Positions 27,552 through 36,931 are shown, counted from the stretch's first letter. The stretch: DNA of 64,000 bases from Streptomyces sp. ACA25 (GCF_028200735.1 NZ_JAQKPV010000011.1:124001-188000); one strand, 5' to 3'. Program-made: numbers and translations. The notes: generated by a model not told the origin, from the sequence alone.

Positions 27552-29240
27552 TCAGAGCACGGACAGCTCCTCCACCAGATCGTCGAGGCCGAGAGAGCCC
27601 AGCGACAACGCCGCCATGTGCCACGACTTGGGGTCGAAGCTCTCCCCCCGGGCCGTGCGGGCGGCCTCCCGGCCCCGCAGCCAGGCCCGCTCGCCCAGCT
27701 TGTACCCGATCGCCTGACCCGGCATACCGAGGTACCGGACGATCTCGCTCTCCACGAAGTCGTCCGGACGGCTGTTGTGCCGTCCGAAGAACTCCTGGGC
27801 CAGCTCCGGTGTCCAGCGCTCCCCCGGACGGAAGGGGGAGTCGGCCGGGATCTCCAGCTCCAGGTGCATACCGATATCGATGATCACCCGCACCGCGCGC
27901 ATCATCTGGCAGTCGAGATATCCGAGCCGGCGCTCCGCGTCGGTGAGGAATCCCAGCTCGTCCATCAGCCGCTCGGCATACAGTGCCCACCCCTCGGCAT
28001 TGGCGCTCACCATGCCGACCGTCGTCTGGTACCGGGACAGGCGGTCCGCCACATGCACCCACTGCGCCAGCTGCAGGTGATGGCCCGGCACCCCCTCGTG
28101 GTACCAGGTGGACACCAGGTCGTAGACCGGGAACCGGGTTTCACCCATCGTCGGCAGCCAGGTGCGCCCCGGACGGGAGAAGTCCATCGAAGGTCCGGTG
28201 TAGTACGGCGCCGCGGCACCGCCCGGCGGAGCGATCATCGACTCCACCCGCTTGACCCGGTCGGCCAGCTCGAAGTGGGTGCCGTCCAGCGACTCGATCG
28301 CCTCGTCCATCAGTTCCTGGAGCCAGACCCGGACCTCCTCCACCCCTTCGACCGCTTCACCGTGCGTGTCGAGGTGCTTCAGGGCCTCCCAGGGAGTGGC
28401 GCCCGGGAGGATCTTCGCCGCCTCGGCCCGCATCTCCGCGTGCAGCCGGTGGAACTCCGCCCAGCCGTAGGCGTAGGCCTCGTCCAGGTCGGGAGCGGTG
28501 CCGTTCCAGTACCGGACCCAGCGGGCGTACCGCTCCCGGCCGGCGATCTCCGGAGCCCCCGCCACCCCCGGCGCGTAGGTGTCCCGCAGCCAGTTCCGCA
28601 GCGCGGTGACCGCACTCGTCGCCGCCAGGGCGCTGTCGTCCAGCTCCTTCCGCAGCGTGGCCGGACCGTCGGCCGCGTACCCGGCGAACCAGCTCTTGCC
28701 CGGCTCGTCACCGATCCACTCGTCCAACTGCCCCAGCACCGTCGCGACCTGCCGGGGACCGGCCGGCAGATCCCGGGACAGCCCTTCGGCGAGCGACTGC
28801 CGGTACCCGTCGAGGGCATCGGGTACGGCCCGCAGCCGCTCGGCGACCACCGACCAGTCCTCCTCCGTCTCGGTCGGCATCAGGGAGAAGATGCTGCGCA
28901 CCGAGTGAACGGGGGAGTGGAGATTACTGACCGCGCGCAGCGGTTCCCCGCTGTCCCGCACCGCCAGTTCCGCGGACAGGCGCTCCCGCAGCAGCCGCGC
29001 ACAGCGCCGCTCGGAGTCGCTGTCCGCACCCGGGCGCGACTCGGCGGCGGTGAGCCGTTCCAGCGTCCGGCGCGCGAGGTCGGTCAGTGCCTGCTCGCCG
29101 GCCGGCGAATAGTCGGGGAGGCGTCCGGAGCTCTCCGGGACGCCGAGGTAGGTGCCGGTGATCGGATCCAGCTCGATGAGAGCGTCGAGATAAGCATCGG
29201 CAAGCTGCCTGGGCAGCAGGTCATTGTTGTCGTCAGGCAT
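27552..29240 (-). CDS. DUF885 family metal-dependent peptidase-like protein
   Basis: A 562-residue DUF885 protein. The zinc-site motif LVSTWYHEGVPGHHLQLAQ (HExxPGHH) is complete and the downstream SANAEGWALYAERLMDELGF supplies the third ligand Glu, as in the family. These are probable metallopeptidases; substrates are unknown and no signal peptide is present. ATG 29240 fits relatives that begin with an acidic stretch before LPRQLADAYLDALI; a GTG at 29276 with AAAGGAC upstream is an equally possible start. Confidence 0.88.
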   Translation of the reverse strand: MPDDNNDLLPRQLADAYLDALIELDPITGTYLGVPESSGRLPDYSPAGEQALTDLARRTLERLTAAESRPGADSDSERRCARLLRERLSAELAVRDSGEPLRAVSNLHSPVHSVRSIFSLMPTETEEDWSVVAERLRAVPDALDGYRQSLAEGLSRDLPAGPRQVATVLGQLDEWIGDEPGKSWFAGYAADGPATLRKELDDSALAATSAVTALRNWLRDTYAPGVAGAPEIAGRERYARWVRYWNGTAPDLDEAYAYGWAEFHRLHAEMRAEAAKILPGATPWEALKHLDTHGEAVEGVEEVRVWLQELMDEAIESLDGTHFELADRVKRVESMIAPPGGAAAPYYTGPSMDFSRPGRTWLPTMGETRFPVYDLVSTWYHEGVPGHHLQLAQWVHVADRLSRYQTTVGMVSANAEGWALYAERLMDELGFLTDAERRLGYLDCQMMRAVRVIIDIGMHLELEIPADSPFRPGERWTPELAQEFFGRHNSRPDDFVESEIVRYLGMPGQAIGYKLGERAWLRGREAARTARGESFDPKSWHMAALSLGSLGLDDLVEELSVL

Positions 29241-29288
29241 GCCCTCATCCTCATACGCGGGGACGGGGTTCGTCACTACTGTCCTTTG

Positions 29289-29771
29289 TCACATTCCTGA
29301 CCGGTAAGGCAGCAGCGGTCCGCAGTCCCACTGCTGGAAAATGAGCCGCGTCTCCACCTGGGTGACCTCCTTGCGGGAGGTGAACTCCTCCAGCACCAGG
29401 CGCTGCAGATCCGCGGTCCCGGCAACCGCCACGTGCACCAGATAGTCGTCCGGACCGGTCAGGTGAAACAGCGCCCGGGACTCGGGCAGCGACCGCACGC
29501 GTTCCACGAACGGACCGATCAGCTCCTTGCGGTGCGGCCGTACCTGGACCGACAGCAGCGCCTCCAGCGACCGCCCGAGCATTGCCGGATCCAGCCGAAG
29601 CCCATAACCGGTGATCACACCACTGCGGCGCAGCCGGCCCACCCGGTCCAGGCAGGTCGAAGCCGCGATCCCCACCGACCCGGCAAGATCACGGTTCGTC
29701 ATCCGGGCGTCCTTCTGCAGAATCCGCAGAATCTCCAAGTCAACCGGATCAAGTACGACAGAAGCTGTCAT
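29289..29771 (-). CDS. Lrp/AsnC family transcriptional regulator
   Basis: A 160-residue regulator with an N-terminal HTH (LEILRILQKDARMTNRDLAG, then AASTCLDRVGRLRRSGVITG) and a C-terminal RAM ligand domain (FHLTGPDDYLVHVAVAGTAD). Binds an amino acid, probably controlling the divergent Cys/Met-metabolism gene 59 bp away. The ATG at 29771 has no ribosome site; TTATCT on the minus strand ends about 8 nt before it, so a leaderless mRNA is likely. Confidence 0.9.
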   Translation of the reverse strand: MTASVVLDPVDLEILRILQKDARMTNRDLAGSVGIAASTCLDRVGRLRRSGVITGYGLRLDPAMLGRSLEALLSVQVRPHRKELIGPFVERVRSLPESRALFHLTGPDDYLVHVAVAGTADLQRLVLEEFTSRKEVTQVETRLIFQQWDCGPLLPYRSGM

Positions 29772-29830
29772 TGGTCGAAGATAACACGGTTTGCGTCCCT
29801 AGGCTCCCGTTGTGTGTTCAGAATCCGGTC

Positions 29831-31018
29831 ATGGAGACCACACCCGCGACCCCATCCCGTTCGCTGGCCACCGACGCCGTGCACGCCGGACGCGAGGACC
29901 TCGCAGCCCTCGGCCTGCACGCCACTCCGATCGACCTCTCCACCACCTACCCGTCGTACGACAGCCGGGCCGAAGCCGCCCGGCTCGACGAGTTCGCCGC
30001 GACCGGCGCCCAACTGGAAGGCCCACCGGTCTACGCCCGCCTCGACAACCCCACCGTCGCCCGGTTCGAACGCGCCATGGCCCGGCTGGAAGGAACCGAC
30101 TCCGCAGTATCCTTCGCCAGCGGCATGGCGGCCCTCAGCGCGGTCCTCCTCACCCAGGCCGCCTCCGGCCTGCGGCACGTCGTCGCCGTCCGTCCGCTCT
30201 ACGGCTGCAGCGACCATCTCCTGACCAGCGGGCTGCTCGGCACCGAGGTCACCTGGACGGACGCAGACTCGATCACCGAGGCCATCCGGCCCGCCACCGG
30301 CCTGGTGATGGTGGAGACACCGGCCAACCCGACCCTGGCCGAACTGGACCTGGAGGCCGTCGTCCGCGCCTGCGGAGCTGTGCCACTGCTGGTCGACAAC
30401 ACCTTCGCCACCCCCGTTCTCCAGCGCCCCGCCGAATCCGGTGCGGGCATCGTGCTGCACAGCGCCACGAAGTACCTGGGCGGCCACGGAGACGTCCTCG
30501 GCGGAGTCGTCGCCTGCGGAGAGGACCTCGCCCGCGAGCTGCGCCGGGTGCGCTTCGCCACCGGGGGAGTTCTGCACCCACTCGCCGGCTACCTGCTGCT
30601 CCGTGGTCTCTCCACCCTCCCGGTACGCATCCGCGCACAGTCGGTCACCGCCGCGGAACTGGTCCGCAGGCTGGCCGCCGACCCGCGCATCACCCGTGTC
30701 CACTACCCCCGGCTGGGCGGTGCCATGGTCGCCTTCGAGGTACGCGACGATCCTCACAGCGTCATTGCCGGGGTCCGCCTGATCACTCCGGCAGTGAGCC
30801 TGGGAAGCGTCGACACCCTCATCCAGCACCCGGGATCGATCAGCCACCGCATCGTCACCGAGCACGACCGGCGGACCGGCGGCATCAGCGAGAAACTGCT
30901 CCGGATGTCCGTCGGCCTGGAGGACGTCGACGACCTGTGGCACGACCTGGACTCGGCCCTCGGGCCGCGGCCGGCGACCGCGGAGCGGGCGGGGGCGGTG
31001 GGGCGAGCCGGGCACTGA
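29831..31018 (+). CDS. Cys/Met metabolism PLP enzyme (gamma-lyase/synthase type)
   Basis: A 395-residue trans-sulfuration enzyme. RSLATDAVHAGREDL opens the fold, RLDNPTVARFERAMARLEG is the conserved substrate-loop, and VLHSATKYLGGHGD contains the PLP lysine. Could be cystathionine gamma-lyase, gamma-synthase or methionine gamma-lyase; the sequence alone does not decide. The ATG at 29831 lacks a clear ribosome site. Divergent Lrp gene suggests amino-acid-responsive control. Its last 134 bp overlap the convergent GNAT gene. Confidence 0.88.
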   Translation: METTPATPSRSLATDAVHAGREDLAALGLHATPIDLSTTYPSYDSRAEAARLDEFAATGAQLEGPPVYARLDNPTVARFERAMARLEGTDSAVSFASGMAALSAVLLTQAASGLRHVVAVRPLYGCSDHLLTSGLLGTEVTWTDADSITEAIRPATGLVMVETPANPTLAELDLEAVVRACGAVPLLVDNTFATPVLQRPAESGAGIVLHSATKYLGGHGDVLGGVVACGEDLARELRRVRFATGGVLHPLAGYLLLRGLSTLPVRIRAQSVTAAELVRRLAADPRITRVHYPRLGGAMVAFEVRDDPHSVIAGVRLITPAVSLGSVDTLIQHPGSISHRIVTEHDRRTGGISEKLLRMSVGLEDVDDLWHDLDSALGPRPATAERAGAVGRAGH

Positions 31019-31529
31019 TCACCAGGGTGCCCGCCGAGTGTGCGTACTCCAGCGGCAGGCCGGTCGCCCGCAGCGCAGCGACCATGCCGGTGTTGACGGA
31101 CTGCGTCAGCGCATAGACGCTGCGGCAGCCGGCCGCCGCAGCAAGGCCCGTCAGCTGCCGCAGCAGTGCCGTACCGAGCCCGCGGCGCTGCCAGGCGTCC
31201 TCGACCAGGAGCGCCACCTCGGTCTCGTCCCCGTCCCACAGCAGGTGGCCCAGTGCCACGAGATCACCGCTGACCGTCCGCACGGCACGGGTGTGCCCGT
31301 GCCTCGGGTCCAGCAGATGCGGCAGGTACCTGTCGGCGTCCGCCACCGGCCCGTGATAGCGCTGGGCCAGGGTGCCGGCCGAGCACCGGGCGTGCATCTC
31401 GCGCGCGGCACCGACGTCCTCCGGCCCCGCCGCCCGCACCGCCACGCCCGGAGGCAGGCCCGGAGCAGGCCCGGTGCCGGGATCCGGGCACGAGGCCGCG
31501 ATGCCGCGGCGTGATTCGGGAAGAGCCAT
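30885..31529 (-). CDS. GNAT family N-acetyltransferase
   Basis: A 214-residue acetyltransferase. It shows VAVRAAGPEDVGAAREMHARC (helix 1), LWDGDETEVALLVEDAWQRRGLGTALL (acetyl-CoA pyrophosphate loop RRGLGT) and VYALTQSVNTGMVAALRATG. The last ~45 residues are Pro/Arg-rich, unlike the family, and are antisense to the lyase gene end, so the 3' end may have run on after loss of an earlier stop. Start ATG 31529; an in-frame start at 31565 is possible. Confidence 0.8.
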   Translation of the reverse strand: MALPESRRGIAASCPDPGTGPAPGLPPGVAVRAAGPEDVGAAREMHARCSAGTLAQRYHGPVADADRYLPHLLDPRHGHTRAVRTVSGDLVALGHLLWDGDETEVALLVEDAWQRRGLGTALLRQLTGLAAAAGCRSVYALTQSVNTGMVAALRATGLPLEYAHSAGTLVISARLAPPPPPAPRSPAAARGPSPGRATGRRRPPGRRTSGAVSR

Positions 31530-31635
31530 GACAGCAACTCTGCACCGGCGGTATTGCACGGCCACGAACGAGCTGTGACCGGAAAGTTAAGGATCTTCCG
31601 GATCAAACGCCCGCGTCGCCCAAGCGCTCCCGTAC

Positions 31636-32385
31636 TCAGAGCCCGCCGGAGACCCGCAGAACCGCCCCCGTGGTGTACGAGGCCTCGGGGGAGAGCAGCC
31701 AGGCCACGGCCCCGGCGACCTCCTCGGGATCGCCGGGCCTTCGCATCGGAACCCGGCCGGGGTCGCGCCAGGGGCGTCCCGGATCCCCCATCGCCGCATG
31801 CATGCCGGTGAGGATCATGCCCGGCTGCACGGAGTTCACCCGCACCCCGTCCGGAGCCAACTCTTTCGCCAGCCCGATCGTCAGCGTGTCCACCGCACCC
31901 TTGGAGGCCGCGTAGTGCACGTACTCCCCGGGGCTGCCCAGCGTGGAGGCCCCGGAGGAGATGTTGACGATGGCGCCGCCCGCGCCGCCGTGCCGGGTCG
32001 ACATCTCCCGTGCCGCCCGACGGGCGCACAGCATCGTCCCCATGACATTCACATCGATCACCCGGCGCATCACCTCGACAGGTGTCTCGGTGAACCTGCC
32101 GAGCGGGCCAGTGATCCCGGCGCTGTTCACCAGCCCCGTGACCGGCCCCAGTACCCGGGCGGTGACCTCGAACAGCTCCTCCACCTCGCCCGGGACGCTG
32201 ACGTCCAGCCGGACCGCCACGGCCCTCCGGCCGGCCGCACGGACCTCCTCCGCGGTCTTCTCCGCAGTCTCCGCCCCCCGCTCGTAGCCGATCGCCACAT
32301 CATGACCGGCCCGGGCGAGCCGCACCGCCACCGCCGCCCCGATCCCCCGCCCGCCGCCCGTGACCACTGACACCTGCTCGTGCAC
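31636..32385 (-). CDS. SDR family oxidoreductase
   Basis: A 249-residue SDR with VTGGGRGIGAAVAVRLA (cofactor loop), NSAGITG, ISSGASTLGS and YAASK (catalytic Tyr-Lys), and a C-terminal VSGGL. Resembles FabG/glucose dehydrogenase-like reductases; substrate unknown. Start GTG 32385 with GGGAGG about 10 nt upstream. Divergent from the GntR gene and possibly under the same operator. Confidence 0.87.
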   Translation of the reverse strand: MHEQVSVVTGGGRGIGAAVAVRLARAGHDVAIGYERGAETAEKTAEEVRAAGRRAVAVRLDVSVPGEVEELFEVTARVLGPVTGLVNSAGITGPLGRFTETPVEVMRRVIDVNVMGTMLCARRAAREMSTRHGGAGGAIVNISSGASTLGSPGEYVHYAASKGAVDTLTIGLAKELAPDGVRVNSVQPGMILTGMHAAMGDPGRPWRDPGRVPMRRPGDPEEVAGAVAWLLSPEASYTTGAVLRVSGGL

Positions 32386-32468
32386 CCTGTCCCCGCCTCC
32401 CCTGAACGGCCTCCGGTAACCCGGAGTAAACGTCATCCGGTGCCGGCAGGTCCAGCGCGTGACCGGAG

Positions 32469-32484
32469 ATTGGTCTTGACCAAG
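32469..32484. promoter_or_regulatory. dre-like palindromic operator (GntR/HutC type)
   Basis: The core TTGGTC-TT-GACCAA (32470-32483) is a perfect inverted repeat. Compared with the DasR responsive element ACTGGTCTAGACCACT it matches 12 of 16 positions and 11 of the 12 central ones. It lies in the 194-bp spacer between the SDR and GntR genes, so control of both, by the adjacent GntR protein or by DasR, is plausible. Confidence 0.6.
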
Positions 32485-32579
32485 ACACCGCAGCGCTCTA
32501 TCGTCCGGATACGCAAGGTTCTTTCATAATGCCTGCGCGGCCCGCGCCGGGCGAGACGGCACAGGTGGAGGCAACAACA

Positions 32580-33326
32580 GTGGCGACCACGCAGCCGGCC
32601 CCGGTCCAGGAGCCCAAGTACCGGCATCTCAAGACAGTCCTCTCCGAAGCACTGGACTCCGATTTCGCAGTCGGACAGATCCTGCCGAACGAGCGCGACC
32701 TGGCCGCTCGATTCGGCGTCGCCCGTGCCACCCTCCGTCAAGCTCTCGAACAGCTCGAGCTGGAGGGCCGTCTGCAGCGCCGGCGCGGCGTCGGCACCAC
32801 GGTCGCACCCCCGCGGATCGGCGTGGACGTGAGCCCCGGACGCCACACCTGGCCGGGCGCGCCGGGCGACTCCTGGATCACCACCGACTGCCGCTGCGCC
32901 CCGCCCCCTCCCGAGGTGGCCCGAATGCTGCAGCTCCGCCCCGATGAGCGCGTCCAGGTGGTGCACCGCACCCGCACGACCCACGGCCAGCCCGTCGCCA
33001 TCGAACAACTCCACTTCCCCGCAGCATCGTTGGCCGGCGACCCGCCGCACGACCCGGGAGCTGACGGGGCCGACCGCGGGCGGCACCTCCTGAGGCTCCT
33101 GCAGCGGTCCGAACTCGGCGGACAGGACCGGGCGGTGGAGCTGGGCTCGGCCCGCGCCGACGTGGCCCGGCAGCTCGACCGGCTTCCCGGCGCCCCCGTA
33201 CTGGTGGTCACCACCCGCTACCTGGCGCGCGACCGCACGGTGGCGGTCGGCGTGGCCACCTTCCGCGCCGATACCTGCCGGCTCACCTTCGGCACCGAGG
33301 CGCCCGTCCCCCTGCCCGCCGACTGA
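32580..33326 (+). CDS. GntR/HutC family regulator with UTRA domain
   Basis: A 248-residue regulator. Winged helix at residues about 12-75 (YRHLKTVLSEALDSDFAVGQ, then RATLRQALEQLELEGRLQRR), followed by GVGTTVAPP and a UTRA-type ligand domain (ERVQVVHRTRTTHGQPVAIE). It resembles sugar-responsive GntR proteins such as DasR in layout but is not DasR. Start GTG 32580 with GGAGG 8 nt upstream; the ATG at 32529 has none. A dre-like operator lies 96 bp upstream, indicating autoregulation. Confidence 0.85.
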   Translation: MATTQPAPVQEPKYRHLKTVLSEALDSDFAVGQILPNERDLAARFGVARATLRQALEQLELEGRLQRRRGVGTTVAPPRIGVDVSPGRHTWPGAPGDSWITTDCRCAPPPPEVARMLQLRPDERVQVVHRTRTTHGQPVAIEQLHFPAASLAGDPPHDPGADGADRGRHLLRLLQRSELGGQDRAVELGSARADVARQLDRLPGAPVLVVTTRYLARDRTVAVGVATFRADTCRLTFGTEAPVPLPAD

Positions 33327-33352
33327 CCCACCCGGCGGTACGGCGGCGCGGG

Positions 33353-34507
33353 TCAGTCGGCCCCGGCCCCCTCCACGGTGTACAGCTGCTGCTCCACGTG
33401 ATCCAGCGCCAGCCGCAGGGCGCCGGTCGCCACCGCTGCCCCGCCCAGCTCGGAGAGCGCGATCCGCGGAGTCCGGAGGCAGTACAGCCGCAGCTCCCGG
33501 CGGAGCGGCTCCAGCAGACCGTCCAGTCCCGCGGCCCAGCCGCCGACGACCACCAACTCCGGATCCAGCGCCAGCACCAGGGCTGCCACGTCATGGACCA
33601 ACCGCTGCACGAACCGCTCCACCGCGGCCACGGACCGACGGTCACCACTGCGGGCCGAGCTGAACACCCTCGCCACCGCCTTCTCGTCCAGCGGCTGCAA
33701 CGGCTCACCCGTGGTGGACAGCAGGTGCTCCGGGGTGACCTCTCTGCCCAGCAGATGCAGTGCGCCGATCTCACCCGCAGCTCCGCCGTACCCCCGGTGC
33801 AGCCGCCCTCCGATCAGCGAACCCGCACCCGGGCTGAGCCCGGCCAGCACCATCACGACATCCTCCGCGCCCGCCGCCGCTCCCTTCCAGCGCTCCGCGA
33901 GCACGGCAGCGTTCGCGTCGTTCTCCACCAGAACAGGACAGCCGAACGCCTCCCGGAGCCGGTCACCCAGCGGCAGCCCCGTCCACCCCGGCAACGCGGT
34001 GCACAGCCGCACCGTCCCGTTCCCCTCCACGATCCCCGGTGTTCCCACTCCCACCGCCCGCAGCGCTCCCGAAGGCACCTGCGTCCGCCCCAGCAGCCTG
34101 CCGGCGACCGTCTGCACCTGTGCCAGCCGCTGCGCTGCCGATGCTCCTTCGGCGACTTCCTGCTCCTCACCGCCGAGCCCGCTGCCGACGAGATCGGCCA
34201 CCACGGCAGTCACCCTGTGCGGTCCGACCTCGATACCGAGCACATAGCCGGCCTCCGCTCGGAACCGGAAGCGCCGGGCCGGCCGCCCCAGCCGGCCCCC
34301 GCCCGGCTCGGGGGCGCCGGCCTCGACCACCAGCCCGGCCTCGACCAGCCCTTCGACCACACCCTCCACCGTGGGCCGGGACAGCCCCGTGGCTCCCGCG
34401 AGAACCGACAGCGTGGGCGGGCTCTCTGCCGAGCGAAGGGCCCGGAGTACGAGGGTGGAGTTGATCCTGCGCAACAGCGAGGGATCCCTCCCCGTGAGCT
34501 GTCCCAC
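33353..34507 (-). CDS. ROK family transcriptional regulator
   Basis: A 384-residue ROK protein: an N-terminal winged helix (LLRRINSTLVLRALRSAESP and GLSRPTVEGVVEGLV) followed by a sugar-kinase-like ROK domain (GYVLGIEVGPHRV, VGVGTPGIVEGNG, VENDANAAVLAERW, GYGGAAGEIG). The usual ROK zinc motif CxCGxxGC is missing: LLGREVTPEHLL stands where it should be, so zinc binding and perhaps kinase activity are lost. Start GTG 34507 with GGAGGGAGG upstream. Convergent with GntR; both suggest sugar-responsive control. Confidence 0.88.
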   Translation of the reverse strand: MGQLTGRDPSLLRRINSTLVLRALRSAESPPTLSVLAGATGLSRPTVEGVVEGLVEAGLVVEAGAPEPGGGRLGRPARRFRFRAEAGYVLGIEVGPHRVTAVVADLVGSGLGGEEQEVAEGASAAQRLAQVQTVAGRLLGRTQVPSGALRAVGVGTPGIVEGNGTVRLCTALPGWTGLPLGDRLREAFGCPVLVENDANAAVLAERWKGAAAGAEDVVMVLAGLSPGAGSLIGGRLHRGYGGAAGEIGALHLLGREVTPEHLLSTTGEPLQPLDEKAVARVFSSARSGDRRSVAAVERFVQRLVHDVAALVLALDPELVVVGGWAAGLDGLLEPLRRELRLYCLRTPRIALSELGGAAVATGALRLALDHVEQQLYTVEGAGAD

Positions 34508-34606
34508 CGGCGCCTCCCTCCTGCCGCGGCCGCCTAGCCTCTGGCCGGGATCGTAACTCCTCCCCGGACCTGCCGGCCCCCTGCGCCCCGACCTTCCGGC
34601 CAGGCG

Positions 34607-36037
34607 TCAGAGGATGGCGCGCGGGCTGTACGCGGCTGCCTCCGGATACCGCTCGGCGATCTCCCCGACAGCGGACACCACAGCGGAGACCTGCCTGCCG
34701 GCCGCACCAGTGAAGGACAGGCGGTCGGCCATGAGCGCGTCCAGCTGCTCCCGGTCCAGCGGAAGCCGCTTGTCGCCGGCCAGCCGCTCCAGCAGCTCGT
34801 TGCGATCCGCCCCCTCCCGCAGGGCCAGTGCCGAAGCCACCGCGTGCTCCTTGATCACCTCGTGGGCGATCTCCCGGCCCACGCCGCCCCGCACCGAAGC
34901 CATGAGTACCTTCGTCGTGGCCAGGAAGGGCAGGTAGCGGTCCAGTTCGCGCGCCACCACAGCGGGAAAGGCGCCGAACTCGTCAAGCACCGTCAGGAAG
35001 GTCTCCAGGAGTCCGTCGAACGCGAAGAAGGCGTCCGGGAGCGCGACCCTGCGCACCACCGAGCACGACACATCACCCTCGTTCCACTGGTCCCCGGCCA
35101 GCTCCCCGGTCATCGAGGCGTGCCCCCGCAGAATCACCGCGAGCCCGTTCACCCGCTCACAGGACCTGGTGTTCATCTTGTGCGGCATCGCCGAGGAACC
35201 GACCTGACCGGGCTTGAAACCTTCCGTCACGAGCTCCTGACCGGCCATCAGCCGGATGGTCTTCGCCAGCGACGAAGGAGCAGCGGCCAACTGCACCAAG
35301 GTCGTGACCACGTCGTAGTCGAGAGAACGCGGGTACACCTGCCCGACTGACGTGAATGCCTGCGCGAAGCCCAGATGTCCGGCGATCCGCTCCTCCAGCT
35401 CGGTGAGCTTCACCGCATCACCGCCCAGCAGGTCCAGCATGTCCTGTGCCGTTCCGACCGGGCCCTTGATGCCTCGCAACGGATAGCGCGCGAGCAGCTC
35501 CTCCAGCCGGCGGAACGCCACCAGCAGTTCGTCCGCCCCGGTCGCGAAACGCTTCCCCAGTGTGGTGGCCTGAGCGGCCACGTTGTGCGAACGCCCGGCC
35601 AGGACCAGCTCCGCATGCCCGGCCGCCAGCTGCCCCAGCCGCGCCAGCACCGCCACCGTGCGGTCCCGGGCCAGCTCCAGGGACAACCGGATCTGCAGCT
35701 GCTCCACGTTTTCCGTGAGATCCCGGGACGTCATCCCCTTGTGCACCTGCTCATGCCCCGCCAGCGCGTTGAACTCCTCGATGCGCGCCTTCACGTCATG
35801 ACGGGTGACCTTTTCCCGCTCGGCGATCGACGCCAGATCCACGTTCTCCAGCACCCGCTCGTAGTCGGCGAGCGCGGTGTCCGGAACCTCGATGCCCAGA
35901 TCCTTCTGTGCCCGCAGGACGGCGAGCCACAAGCGACGCTCAAGAACCACCTTGTACTCGGGGGACCACAGGACCGCCAGCTCCGCAGAGGCGTAGCGGC
36001 CGGCCAGGACGTTCGGAATGCGCGGCTTGTCGATCAC
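34607..36037 (-). CDS. purB: Adenylosuccinate lyase
   Basis: A 476-residue fumarase/ASL-superfamily enzyme that cleaves SAICAR and adenylosuccinate in purine synthesis. The signature GSSAMPHKMNTRSCE (flexible catalytic loop) and TSRDLTENVEQ, RSHNVAAQATTLG (His/Gln site) are clear. Start GTG 36037 (protein begins MIDKPRIPN): TAGAAT on the minus strand ends 6 nt before it, so the mRNA is probably leaderless. Not in an operon with other pur genes. Confidence 0.95.
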   Translation of the reverse strand: MIDKPRIPNVLAGRYASAELAVLWSPEYKVVLERRLWLAVLRAQKDLGIEVPDTALADYERVLENVDLASIAEREKVTRHDVKARIEEFNALAGHEQVHKGMTSRDLTENVEQLQIRLSLELARDRTVAVLARLGQLAAGHAELVLAGRSHNVAAQATTLGKRFATGADELLVAFRRLEELLARYPLRGIKGPVGTAQDMLDLLGGDAVKLTELEERIAGHLGFAQAFTSVGQVYPRSLDYDVVTTLVQLAAAPSSLAKTIRLMAGQELVTEGFKPGQVGSSAMPHKMNTRSCERVNGLAVILRGHASMTGELAGDQWNEGDVSCSVVRRVALPDAFFAFDGLLETFLTVLDEFGAFPAVVARELDRYLPFLATTKVLMASVRGGVGREIAHEVIKEHAVASALALREGADRNELLERLAGDKRLPLDREQLDALMADRLSFTGAAGRQVSAVVSAVGEIAERYPEAAAYSPRAIL

Positions 36038-36148
36038 ACCGACAGATTCTATCCGTGACCCCCGGCTCGCTCCTTCCGGCCCGTGGCTCCGCACCGGACC
36101 TCACTCAGCGGAGGTGGGGGACGCCGGCCGGTGGGCGTTCGCGGGACG

Positions 36149-36931
36149 TCACACGAGGTCTCCACCCGCCGGCGGAGCGAGCTCGGGACGCTTGGGAGCG
36201 CGGCCGTCACCCGAAGAGCGTCCCGTCAGCCGCCGACCCACCCACGGCACCAGATGGGCTCGGGCGAACTGCAGATCATTCCTGCGACGGACGAGCCAGG
36301 GGGTTCCGGCCGGTGGCGGCAGCGGAGCGTTCCAGTCCCACTCGGGTTCATACCCCAGCCCTTGCCATACCGCCTCGGCCACCCGGCGGTGCCCTTCCTC
36401 CGCCAGATGCAGCCGGTCATCCGCCCATACCCGCGGATCGCCGAGCACCTCGGATCCGAAGAGGTCGACGACCAGTGCTCCGTGCTGCTCCGCCAGCCCG
36501 TCGATGTGCTCGAAAAGGCGCTCCATGCGTGACCTGTAGCGTCCGAGGACCGGTCCGCGCCGTCCGGGGCTGCGCATCAGCACCAGCTGCTTGCACGAGG
36601 GGGCGAGAGTGACCACCGCCTCCTCCAGGGTGGCGCACACCCTGCCGACATCGCACTGGGGCCGCAGCACGTCGTTGAGGCCACCGACAAGGGTCACCAG
36701 GTCCGCACCCATCGCGGCCGCGGGCTGCACCTGGGCCTCGGTGATCTGCCCGATGAGCTTGCCGCGCACCGCCAGGTTGGCGTAGCGGAAACCGTCGGAC
36801 CGTGCGGCGAGCCGGGTGGCGAGAAGGTCCGCCCACCCCCGGTACGAACCGTCGGGCAGTGCGTCGGACATGCCCTCCGTGAACGAGTCCCCGAGAGCGA
36901 CGAAGCTGCGGTATTCCGGAGTGCTCTTCAT
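36149..36931 (-). CDS. SGNH/GDSL-type hydrolase
   Basis: A 260-residue SGNH hydrolase. The four blocks are present: FVALGDSFTEGM (nucleophile Ser), YANLAVRGKLIG, VTLVGGLNDVLRP (Gly/Asn oxyanion) and DDRLHLAEEGHR (Asp-His). It has no signal peptide and is likely a cytoplasmic esterase or acylhydrolase. The ATG at 36931 or the one four codons upstream (36943) may be used; the promoter-like TTACGAT just before them favours a very short leader. Confidence 0.88.
   Translation of the reverse strand: MKSTPEYRSFVALGDSFTEGMSDALPDGSYRGWADLLATRLAARSDGFRYANLAVRGKLIGQITEAQVQPAAAMGADLVTLVGGLNDVLRPQCDVGRVCATLEEAVVTLAPSCKQLVLMRSPGRRGPVLGRYRSRMERLFEHIDGLAEQHGALVVDLFGSEVLGDPRVWADDRLHLAEEGHRRVAEAVWQGLGYEPEWDWNAPLPPPAGTPWLVRRRNDLQFARAHLVPWVGRRLTGRSSGDGRAPKRPELAPPAGGDLV

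Noticed and set aside
27465..29300. 611-codon plus-strand frame opposite DUF885
   Set aside because: His/Arg-rich shadow; the minus strand carries the HExxPGHH protein.
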